DNA from: Candidatus Tanganyikabacteria bacterium
GTDB lineage: Bacteria > Cyanobacteriota > Sericytochromatia > S15B-MN24 > VGJW01
DNA length: 64,000 nt
Direction of reading: 5' to 3'
Assembly (NCBI GenBank): GCA_016867265.1
Contig: VGJW01000002.1
Coordinates: 146,885-210,884 of the forward strand
Every line of letters begins with the position of its first letter. Position 1 is the first letter of the stretch. A program made the position numbers and the translations under genes. Below are positions 8,672 through 15,852 of the stretch, piece after piece. The notes beneath the pieces were generated by a model. It saw only the letters and a program-made list of their open reading frames with translations. It searched no databases and had not been told where the DNA came from.

Positions 8672-8715
8672 GGTCGAGTCTCCTTAGAAAGAAAGCGAGA
8701 ACAGGAAGAGGGGAA

Positions 8716-8925
8716 TCAGCGGGTGTACTTGATGTAGGGCAGGGCGCTGCGGACCCGCGGCTCATCGGCCTTGGAGACCTCCTGCTCGTCACCGATACGG
8801 CGGAGACGGGCGCCCGACTTGTCGACGAGCAAGTGCTTGCGGAACGAGGTGCGCCGCACGATCTTGCCAGACCCCGTGGTCTTGTAGCGCTTCGCGGAGG
8901 CGCGGTGAGTCTTCATCTTCGGCAT
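8716..8925 (-). CDS. rpmI: 50S ribosomal protein L35
   Basis: 69 residues, starting MPKMKTHRASAKRYKTTGSG, the standard L35 N-terminus, with the basic FRKHLL segment. It is a small component of the large ribosomal subunit. It sits between infC and rplT with short spacers. Confidence 0.98.
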   Translation of the reverse strand: MPKMKTHRASAKRYKTTGSGKIVRRTSFRKHLLVDKSGARLRRIGDEQEVSKADEPRVRSALPYIKYTR

Positions 8926-8949
8926 GACATGCTCCGTTGGGAAAAGGGC

Positions 8950-9552
8950 TTAGGGAACAAGGTCCCCTAAGGGACTGGCAGGTGTCGCGGCCTGAACGGC
9001 CTTGTCCTGCTTGACGGCATCGCGCTTCTCGGGCGCGATGCCTTTCTTCGGGGCCAGGATAAGGAAGAGGGTGCGGCCCTCCTGGCGAGGATCGCGCTCG
9101 ATGGTGCAGATGTCCGTGAGTTCGCGAGCGAAGCGCATCAGGACATTGACGCCCAGTGCCTGGTGCTGCATTTCGCGGCCCCGGAACCGGATCGTGACCT
9201 TGACCTTGTCGCCATCGAGCAGGAATCGCTGGATGGCCCGGAAGCGGACCTGGTAGTCGTGCTCGCCAATCTTGTAGGACAGCGTGACTTCCTTGAGGCT
9301 GACGATGTGCTGCTTGCGCCGCGCCTCGCGATTTTTTTTCTCCTGCTCGAACTTGTGCCGACCATAATCCATGATCTTGCAGACGGGCGGGTTGGCATCG
9401 GCGGCGACAAGCACGAGGTCCAAGCCCTTCTCTTGGGCAATCCGCAGGGCTTCGCGGGTCACCAGGATGCCGAGCTGCGCGCCATCGTCGTCGATGGTGC
9501 GGACCTCACGGGCGCGGATGCGCTCGTTCAACAGGGTGCTGTCCCTCAGAAT
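8950..9552 (-). CDS. infC: Translation initiation factor IF-3, ATT start
   Basis: 200 residues. The N-domain (NERIRAREVRTIDDDGAQLG), the Lys-rich linker (KKNREARRKQ) and the C-domain (GDKVKVTIRFRGREM) are intact. IF-3 binds the 30S subunit and rejects non-canonical start codons and wrong initiator tRNA. The first residue is read as ATT at 9552: the resulting MLRDSTLLNERIR lines up with the Bacillus N-terminus, which also begins with ATT, and GGAG lies eight bases upstream. A TTG at 9531 would remove the conserved leader peptide and lacks a Shine-Dalgarno. Use of ATT lets IF-3 limit its own synthesis. A short C-terminal extension after the core is not conserved. Confidence 0.95.
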   Translation of the reverse strand: MLRDSTLLNERIRAREVRTIDDDGAQLGILVTREALRIAQEKGLDLVLVAADANPPVCKIMDYGRHKFEQEKKNREARRKQHIVSLKEVTLSYKIGEHDYQVRFRAIQRFLLDGDKVKVTIRFRGREMQHQALGVNVLMRFARELTDICTIERDPRQEGRTLFLILAPKKGIAPEKRDAVKQDKAVQAATPASPLGDLVP

Positions 9553-9581
9553 GGCCGGATCTCCAGAGTTGCGGGGGCGCC

Positions 9582-9613
9582 AAAAGATAAAGGGCAGGTG
9601 GGGACCACCTGCC
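9582..9613 (-). terminator. Leader attenuator of infC-rpmI-rplT
   Basis: On the minus strand GGCAGGTGG pairs with CCACCTGCC (nine perfect base pairs, loop of three; 9593-9613), followed by CTTTATCTTTT. It lies in the 5' leader, between the promoter and the infC start, so it can only act as an attenuator. A second stem GCCTGG/CCAGGC (9638-9660) lies upstream and may be an alternative fold or L20 binding site. Confidence 0.72.
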
Positions 9614-9689
9614 GAGCGCGCTATTTCCTGCGGACGGGCCTGGACGACGGTTCGCCAGGCGAGAAGGTGGACCCTCTACTTCACCGAGC

Positions 9690-9719
9690 AGTGTAAAGCC
9701 GGGATTCAAAGTCCGTCAA
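9690..9719 (-). promoter_or_regulatory. Promoter of infC operon
   Basis: On the minus strand TTGACG (9719-9714), 18 bases, TACACT (9695-9690). This is the best sigma-70 promoter match in the window and gives a leader of about 130 bases before infC. Confidence 0.8.
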
Positions 9720-9782
9720 GCTCTCCGCTCCGAGCCCCCAGAGGGTTGGCCGGGACATGGAAGGGTGCTATCCTCGCCGGAC

Positions 9783-11027
9783 ATGAGCGACGACCTCGGG
9801 ACCCGGGTGGTTCGGCGCCTCGAAGGGCGGCGTGAGCGCCTCGCGGCGCTGGCCTCGGACCTTGCGACCATCCCCAGTCCGACGGGGGCGGAGCAGGCTT
9901 TGGCTGAGGCGTTGCTGATCCGTCTTGCGGAGCGCAGGATCGCGGGTGCGACCATCGACGCCGCGGGCAACGTCGTCGCTTGCCTCCGGGGAGAGCGGCC
10001 CGGGCCTGCTCTGGTCCTGGCGACCCATCTCGATACGGCCGTTCCCGGGCCCCTCGAGGCGTGGAGTTTTCCGCCCTTTGCCGGCACGGTCCGCGAGGGC
10101 TGGCTGCATGGGCTTGGGGTCGCGTCTTGCAAGGGGGCGATGGCCGCCCAGGTCGAGGCGTTTGCTGCCTTGGCCGAGGAGGGGTGGCCGGCCGGCGATC
10201 TGGTGTTCGCTGCCGTCGTGCACTCGGAGCGGGCCGGTTGCCTGGGCTCGCAGCATCTGCTCGACCACACGCTGCCGGCGATGGGAATAAGACCGACTGT
10301 CGTCGTGCTGGGCGATCCGACGAGTCTTGCCGTGCACCTGGGGCATCGCGGACGCGCCGAACTGGAGATCGAGACCTATGGGCGGACGGCCCATGCGAGC
10401 GTGCCGTGGCTGGGCCAGAATGCGGCCCACAAGATGATGCCCGTCATCGAGGCCGTCGAGGAGCTGCAACGTGCCCTGCCCAGTCATCCCCTGCTCGAGC
10501 GCAGTACCGTGGCCCTCACGGGCTTGGCGACCCGCCCGGCGGATGGCAGCCGCATCCCGGATCGCTGCGTGGCCACGATTGACCGGCGCTACCTGCCAGG
10601 TGAGTCGCTGGATGCCGTGGTCGGGCAGGTGCGGACGATCCTGAGCCAGGTCGCCCAGCGGGATCCGTCGTTCCTCGGAGACGTACGCATCCGGGAGGAG
10701 GTCGAGACCACATGGACTGGCCTCGTACGCCAGGTGCCCAAGGTCATGGCGCCGTGGCTCACGCGGGAGGACCATCCTGTGGTGCGCCGTGCGCTTGCTG
10801 CCCTGCGTGGCGTCGGCCAGGGGCCGCGACTGGACAAGTGGGCCTTCGGGACCGATGGCTCGTATGCGGCAGGTGCGCTGGGTCTGCCTACCATCGGTTA
10901 CGGACCCGGCGAGGAGACCACGTCGCACACGCCGGGCGAGCGGGTTTCGCTCGAGGCCGTGGCCAAGGCCGCGCACGGGTATGCTGCCCTCGCGCTGGCG
11001 CTTTGCGAGGATCGAGATGGCGACTGA
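9783..11027 (+). CDS. M20-family peptidase-like protein with altered active site
   Basis: 414 residues with the full two-domain M20 architecture, closest by motifs to YgeY-like hydrolases (GHRGRAELEI, HASVPWLGQNAAHKM, KWAFGTDGSYAAG, GYGPGEETTSHTPGE). The first metal ligands H82 and D84 are kept (THLDT). The bridging Asp position is Ser115 (GVASCKG where the family has SD). The general-base Glu before E149 is Ser148 (HSER where the family has EE). Ordinary dipeptidase chemistry is therefore doubtful. ATG 9783 is preceded by TATCCT eight bases upstream and by no Shine-Dalgarno, suggesting a leaderless start. The next gene overlaps by 11 bases. Confidence 0.82.
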   Translation: MSDDLGTRVVRRLEGRRERLAALASDLATIPSPTGAEQALAEALLIRLAERRIAGATIDAAGNVVACLRGERPGPALVLATHLDTAVPGPLEAWSFPPFAGTVREGWLHGLGVASCKGAMAAQVEAFAALAEEGWPAGDLVFAAVVHSERAGCLGSQHLLDHTLPAMGIRPTVVVLGDPTSLAVHLGHRGRAELEIETYGRTAHASVPWLGQNAAHKMMPVIEAVEELQRALPSHPLLERSTVALTGLATRPADGSRIPDRCVATIDRRYLPGESLDAVVGQVRTILSQVAQRDPSFLGDVRIREEVETTWTGLVRQVPKVMAPWLTREDHPVVRRALAALRGVGQGPRLDKWAFGTDGSYAAGALGLPTIGYGPGEETTSHTPGERVSLEAVAKAAHGYAALALALCEDRDGD

Positions 11028-12033
11028 CGGTCTGTTCCTGCCCCCCCAGATACTGGGTGCCGTCTGCTGGGGGGCGGAAGGCGTGCCCCAGTCCTCGGAT
11101 GCGGCACGCGACGTGCTGGCCGCACCGGACGATGCGGACCGCGCAGAGGCCGATAGGCGCCTCGCCGTGCTTCTGGGGCTGCCCGAGGTACGTGCGTTGC
11201 TGGATGCCGGCGAAGGGGCCCTGCAGGTCGTTCCGGACTGGGCCCAGGACCAGGTGCTGTTGCTCTCGCTTTCCCGGCCGGGCGGTTGCGCCGTGCTGGC
11301 CCTGACGGACATCGGACCCCAGCAGCGCTTGGCCAGCCTCCAGCAAGACTTCGTCGCCAATGTCTCCCACGAGTTGCGTACACCGCTGACCAGCATCCGC
11401 ATGGCTGCGGAGTCCCTCCAGATGGGCGCCATGGCCAGCGAGACCCTGCGGACCAAGTTCGCCTCAAATATCCAGCGGGAGGCCGAGCGGCTGACCCGGC
11501 TCGTGAACGAGATTCTCGTCGTGGCCAACCTTCGGGGCAGGCCGGTCCTTCACCTGTCGGAGTTCGCTCCGCTGGACCTTGCGCAGGAGGTCATCGCCAC
11601 CCTTGAGCCCCACGCGGCCCTGAATCATGTCGACTTGCGCCTGGAGGCACCTGATGACCTGCCAATGGTGCGCTGGGACAGGGACCGCGTGCACCAGGTG
11701 ATTCTCAACCTCGTCGACAACGCCATCAAATTCACGCCGGCGGAAGGCCGGGTGACGCTGCGTTTCACGGTGCGCGATTCCGGCCTCGAGGTGCGGGTCA
11801 TCGATACGGGCATCGGTATCCCCGAGATCGATCGGCCGCGAATCTTCGACAGGTTTTACAGGGTCGACAAGTCCCGCAGCCGGGTCACGGGCGGGGTGGG
11901 CCTCGGCCTTTCCATCGTCAAGGACCTGATCGTCGCCCACAAGGGCACCATCGACGTTGCCTCGGAGATCAACGTCGGGACGGAGTTCATCATCCGGATG
12001 CCCCTGCGCGCCGAGACGGCCGCTGCGGTCTGA
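11017..12033 (+). CDS. PhoR-like sensor histidine kinase without membrane domain
   Basis: 338 residues. The N-terminal 100 residues have no transmembrane segment and no clear sensor fold. The dimerisation domain carries the phospho-acceptor H118 (FVANVSHELRTPLTSIR). The ATPase domain has the N box (NLVDNAIKFTP, about 232-242), G1 (DTGIGIP), the F box (FDRFYRVDKSRSR) and G2 (GVGLGLSIVK). It should autophosphorylate and pass phosphate to a response regulator, but no regulator gene is nearby. ATG 11017 has GAGG seven bases upstream and overlaps the M20 gene. A longer upstream frame exists but would lie wholly inside that gene. Confidence 0.9.
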   Translation: MATDGLFLPPQILGAVCWGAEGVPQSSDAARDVLAAPDDADRAEADRRLAVLLGLPEVRALLDAGEGALQVVPDWAQDQVLLLSLSRPGGCAVLALTDIGPQQRLASLQQDFVANVSHELRTPLTSIRMAAESLQMGAMASETLRTKFASNIQREAERLTRLVNEILVVANLRGRPVLHLSEFAPLDLAQEVIATLEPHAALNHVDLRLEAPDDLPMVRWDRDRVHQVILNLVDNAIKFTPAEGRVTLRFTVRDSGLEVRVIDTGIGIPEIDRPRIFDRFYRVDKSRSRVTGGVGLGLSIVKDLIVAHKGTIDVASEINVGTEFIIRMPLRAETAAAV

Positions 12034-12043
12034 AGGCCTGCTG

Positions 12044-12466
12044 ATGCCGGACGCCGAGTTGCTGCGGCAGTCAGGCTTGCGGGTCACGCCGCAACGCCTG
12101 GCCATCCTCGAGGAGTTTGCCGCATTGTCCGCAGGCACCCATCTTTCCGCCGAGGATCTGCACGCCCGTCTGGTACAGCAACGCTCGGGCATCAGCCTCG
12201 CCACGACCTACCGGACGCTCAACCTGTTGGTTCGACTGGGCCACCTGCGCGAGCACGACTTCACGGAGGGGCACCGGCACTACGAGTGGGTCCGCCACGC
12301 CGATCCCCAGCATCACCATATCGTCTGCGTCGTTTGCTTGCGGCCGGTCGAGTTCGCGGAGTCTGCCGTCGGGGAGTTGGCCCGGGAGGTCGCTGAACGG
12401 CATGGTTTCGCGTTGTCGGCCTTCGAGTTCGAGGTGCGCGGAGTCTGCGCGACCTGCCAAGGTTAA
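12044..12466 (+). CDS. Fur-family transcriptional regulator
   Basis: 140 residues. The winged-helix DNA-binding domain (RVTPQRLAILEEF; SLATTYRTLNLLVRLGHL) is followed by the dimerisation domain with the His cluster HHHIVC. The structural zinc site has both CxxC pairs, C95/C98 and C135/C138. The family includes iron, zinc, manganese and peroxide sensors; the sequence alone does not tell which. It starts 10 bases after the kinase stop, with AAGG seven bases upstream, so it shares the transcript with the kinase and M20-like genes. Confidence 0.92.
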   Translation: MPDAELLRQSGLRVTPQRLAILEEFAALSAGTHLSAEDLHARLVQQRSGISLATTYRTLNLLVRLGHLREHDFTEGHRHYEWVRHADPQHHHIVCVVCLRPVEFAESAVGELAREVAERHGFALSAFEFEVRGVCATCQG

Positions 12467-12496
12467 GGCGCGGCAAGTCCTCGGAGGAAGCGTTTC

Positions 12497-12521
12497 TCCG
12501 GGACTTTCCCGGACCTTTGTT
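12497..12521 (+). terminator. Terminator of the fur-family operon
   Basis: TCCGGGA-CTT-TCCCGGA (12497-12513) followed by CCTTTGTT, 30 bases after the regulator's stop codon. Confidence 0.6.
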
Positions 12522-12529
12522 CAGGGGGC

Positions 12530-12559
12530 TGTCAAGCAGCCGTAAAAATGGGGTATGAT
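12530..12559 (+). promoter_or_regulatory. Promoter of the 996-residue LysM protein
   Basis: TGTCAA (12530-12535), 18 bases, TATGAT (12554-12559). The leader to the ATG at 12753 is about 190 bases and holds a small GGGGA/TCCCC stem, but I recognise no known riboswitch in it. Confidence 0.55.
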
Positions 12560-12752
12560 GCGTTGGAGAGGCCATGGGCGCTGGCACGCGCGGCATGGTC
12601 CGGGAACCCCGCGGTGGGGTCTTCACCAGAATTTATACGCAAATTCAGGCGACGACCCGTAAGCTTGGTCCCCCTCCCGGCGACAAGACTATGGGGATGC
12701 CCTCGTGTCCCCCCCCTGATCCCGTTCCAAGCCTCGTTGCGAGGAGGTCGTG

Positions 12753-15743
12753 ATGTCCGGCGTTTCCAACTCGTCGATCGGTGGTTCCGGTTACGCTGCA
12801 CGGTCCCTGCCGGAGGAGCGCTACGACCTTCCTGCCGTCGACCCCGCGCGTCGTCGGGAACTCGAGGAGGACCTGGACTCGGGCTATGTCCGCGAGAAGC
12901 AGGGCCGCGGCCTCTTCGGCCACGTGGCCGATGTGTTTGTCGGTGGCGGCGAAGCCATCTGGGACATGGCCAAAGGCGTCGGCACGATGATTGCCCACCC
13001 CATCCAGACCATCAAGGGCATCGGCTATGCCATCACGCATCCTGCCGCCCTGATCAGTGCGTTCGTCGATCCTTACACCTCGGCCATCAAGGAAGGTCGG
13101 CCGGGCAAGGCTCTCGGTCGTGGCATTGTCGAGATCGGTTCGTTCTTCATCGGCGGCGGCGCCGCTTCCGGCGGGGCCAAGGGCGTGGGTGCGGCCACCA
13201 AGGGGGCTGCGACCACCACCAATGCGGTCGTCAAAGGTGCTGCGGCGGCCGAGAAGACGGCGACGGTCGCAGGCAAGCTCTCTTATGGCATGCGCCTGAC
13301 GCGGGGTGTCGACAAGGTGCTGGGCAAGGCGAAGCTGCTGCAGGATGCCGCCGCTGCCGCCAAGGCCTCCGGCGCCACGGCCAACGCCGCGAAGCTCTCG
13401 GCCCAGGCCGCCAAGCTCACCGAGTACGCAGGTGTCCTGAAGAAGGCCGCCCAGGTCGCGGCCGCTGGTGACACGGCGGCCATTGCCGCCGCCAGGGCAA
13501 GCGTTCAGGCCGGCATGAAGACCTCGGGCATGGCGGCGGCTTTCAAGGCTTCCTCCGCCCTGCAAGGGGCCAGTCAGGCGGCGGGTCGCGTCGCGGCCGG
13601 TGCTGCCAAGGTCGTCTCGGGTGCCGACAAGGCCGGTGATGCCGGTCGTCTTGCTTCGCGTCTCGCGCAGAAACCCGTGATGACGGGTGCTGCCAAGGCT
13701 GCGCTCAAGGAGGCGGGCATTACCAACAAGCTTGGTTCCGCCGGTCTCGCGGCGGCACACCAGACCTACTGGCAGGCTCGTGCCGCCGGCCAGGCCGTGC
13801 CTGCGGCCAAGGCTGCCGCGGCGGCCAAGGCTGCCGAGGTGATGGGTCTCGCCAAGGATGCCGCGGCGGTCCGCAAGTTGGTGGATAGCGCCCGGTTGAC
13901 GGGCGCCGCCGCCGATGCGTCCAAGTGGTTCACCCGCACGGGTTACGTCGAGCGACCGCTCGTGAACGGTGCGCGGTTCGTTGGCAAGGGTGTCGATCGG
14001 GGCATTGCCAGCACCGTCAAGGTCGGCACCTATCTCGGCAACGAAGTGGCTTCGGCAGCGGGACGAATCGGCAATGTCGTCAGCCAGATCGGTCAGATGA
14101 CGCTCAAGGATCTCATCCTTGCGCCAGTCCGGTTGCCCGGCAAGGTCATCAGATCGGCGGGCGAGGTCCTGCGGAGCGCCGCGGCGACGCTCTCGAGCAT
14201 CAATGTCGGGCAGATCGTCACGGCGCCCGTCCGCGCCATCGGCCGTGGCCTGACGGCCGTAGGCTCGATGACGGTCTCCGAGCTCATCCAGTCCATCATC
14301 AAGGCACCTGGGACCTTGGCCGCAGCCGCGCTTGCGGCCCCGGCCTCCCTGTTCGTGCCCGCCCTGGGCGTGGCGGGTCTTGCCAACCGCGTGGGGCAAG
14401 GCACGCTGGGTGACGTCCGTCGCGACTACGACGACCTGTATGTCGACAGGCCCCCGGCCAGTGCGGACCCCGCCGCCAATGCCCCCCTGTCCGAGGATCG
14501 CATCCAAGCCGTTGCCGAGCGTTACGGCCTGCTGCCCACCTCGCGGAATGTCGAGGCGTTCGTCAAGGAGATCCGCAGCTATGAGAAGGATTCCATCGGC
14601 CCCGACACCGGAACACCCGAGCAGGTCCGCCAGCTTCAGACCGTCCTGCGCGCCTACGGTTACAAGGTTGACCCGTCCGGGACCTTCGACGACGCTACGG
14701 CTGAGGCCGTGATCGACTTCAAGCAGCGGCACGGCATCACCCAGTCCTACCGGCTGGCCGACGGCCAGCCCGCGGTCAACGAGTACGTCGATGACCGGAC
14801 TGCCGCCCTCCTCGTCGAGGCGATGAAGGCTGGCGAGCGTGCGGGGCAGCCCGTCAAGGTCAAGGCCGAGCCGGCGCTCGAAGGTCCCTCCGTGGATGTG
14901 CCGTCCGAAGAAGAGCCTGCGTCGCCTGCTCCCCAGGCCGGCAAGCCCGGTGCGGACAAGCCCGCGGCCAAGGAACCCGCTGCCGAGACCCCGGTCGAGG
15001 AGCCCAGAATCGTTGATCCTGCCGCCCCTGCCGCGCCTGAGGCTCCCGCGGCGCCCAAGGAACTGACGTATGTTGTGACCAAGGATGATCGGCAGGCGGG
15101 CCTGTCGGGGATTGCCAAGCGCTACCTGGGCAGCGAGTCGCGGTGGCGCGAGATCTACAATCTCAACAAGGACCTGATCGGTGCCAACGCCAACATGATC
15201 CACATCAGCCAGACCCTGAAGATGCCGGCTGACGCCAAGGGCCTCCCGGGGCAGCAGGCAGCTGCGGCGCCCGCAAAGCCTGCCGACAAGCCCCAGGCCG
15301 CCCAGCCCGTGGCCCCGGCGGAAAACCCTCAGGCCTCAAAGCCTGCGGACAAGCCCCAAGCCGCGACGCCTGCCGCTCCGGCAGACAAGCGCCTGACGGA
15401 CGCCCAGGTTGCCGAGTACGCCAAGCAGTATGGCCTGAAGGCCGAGCGGGCCAACATCGAGGCCTTCGTTGCCGAGGTGGCCTCGTACCCCGAAGCCGCC
15501 GTCGGACCGGACACCGGTGATGCCGATACCATTCGCAGTCTCCAGCTCGTGCTGGGCAAGCTGGGCTTCAAGGTCGCGGCGAATGGCCAGTTTGACGATG
15601 CTACGGCCGAGGCTGTCATTGCCTTCAAGCAGAGGCAGGGGCTCAAGCAGGCCTACCGCCTGGCGAGCGGCGAATATGCCATCAACGAGTACGTGGACGA
15701 AGCCACGGCGGCCCGGATGGCCGAGTTGCTGGCCGGCAAGTAG
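12753..15743 (+). CDS. Large Ala-rich protein with LysM and two peptidoglycan-binding-like modules
   Basis: 996 residues. Residues about 60-560 are Ala/Lys/Gly-rich amphipathic helix. The stretch GRPGKALGRGIVEIGSFFIGG resembles the pre-toxin region of polymorphic toxins. Two duplicated modules of about 110 residues follow (about 577-690 and 879-996), each ending in a peptidoglycan-binding-1-like core (RQLQTVLRAYGYKVDPSG; RSLQLVLGKLGFKVAANG). A LysM of the SGIAKRYLGSESRWREIYNLN type lies between them (about 768-827), flanked by Pro/Ala/Lys linkers. No signal peptide is visible, so export or a phage-tail-like or cytoplasmic scaffold role is open. GAGGAGG lies five bases before ATG 12753; the gene is monocistronic. 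Confidence 0.8.
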   Translation: MSGVSNSSIGGSGYAARSLPEERYDLPAVDPARRRELEEDLDSGYVREKQGRGLFGHVADVFVGGGEAIWDMAKGVGTMIAHPIQTIKGIGYAITHPAALISAFVDPYTSAIKEGRPGKALGRGIVEIGSFFIGGGAASGGAKGVGAATKGAATTTNAVVKGAAAAEKTATVAGKLSYGMRLTRGVDKVLGKAKLLQDAAAAAKASGATANAAKLSAQAAKLTEYAGVLKKAAQVAAAGDTAAIAAARASVQAGMKTSGMAAAFKASSALQGASQAAGRVAAGAAKVVSGADKAGDAGRLASRLAQKPVMTGAAKAALKEAGITNKLGSAGLAAAHQTYWQARAAGQAVPAAKAAAAAKAAEVMGLAKDAAAVRKLVDSARLTGAAADASKWFTRTGYVERPLVNGARFVGKGVDRGIASTVKVGTYLGNEVASAAGRIGNVVSQIGQMTLKDLILAPVRLPGKVIRSAGEVLRSAAATLSSINVGQIVTAPVRAIGRGLTAVGSMTVSELIQSIIKAPGTLAAAALAAPASLFVPALGVAGLANRVGQGTLGDVRRDYDDLYVDRPPASADPAANAPLSEDRIQAVAERYGLLPTSRNVEAFVKEIRSYEKDSIGPDTGTPEQVRQLQTVLRAYGYKVDPSGTFDDATAEAVIDFKQRHGITQSYRLADGQPAVNEYVDDRTAALLVEAMKAGERAGQPVKVKAEPALEGPSVDVPSEEEPASPAPQAGKPGADKPAAKEPAAETPVEEPRIVDPAAPAAPEAPAAPKELTYVVTKDDRQAGLSGIAKRYLGSESRWREIYNLNKDLIGANANMIHISQTLKMPADAKGLPGQQAAAAPAKPADKPQAAQPVAPAENPQASKPADKPQAATPAAPADKRLTDAQVAEYAKQYGLKAERANIEAFVAEVASYPEAAVGPDTGDADTIRSLQLVLGKLGFKVAANGQFDDATAEAVIAFKQRQGLKQAYRLASGEYAINEYVDEATAARMAELLAGK

Positions 15744-15762
15744 GCCACGGCCAACGTGCTGA

Positions 15763-15788
15763 AGCGGGTCCTCGCAAGAGGACCCGCT
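15763..15788 (+). terminator. Terminator after the LysM protein gene
   Basis: AGCGGGTCCTC-GCAA-GAGGACCCGCT, an 11-base-pair perfect stem with a GNRA loop, 20 bases after the stop. The T tract is poor (GGCGCTTT). Confidence 0.7.
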
Positions 15789-15852
15789 GGCGCTTTGGGG
15801 GGGCCTGTTGGCGTGGTAACATGACACCTTGGGCTGGGGCGGGGAGGCCGTG

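Noticed and set aside
12645..15203. An 852-residue open frame on the minus strand opposite the LysM protein gene
   Set aside because: It mirrors a GC-rich, Ala-rich gene; it has no start signal or recognisable domain, and the plus-strand frame carries LysM and peptidoglycan-binding motifs.
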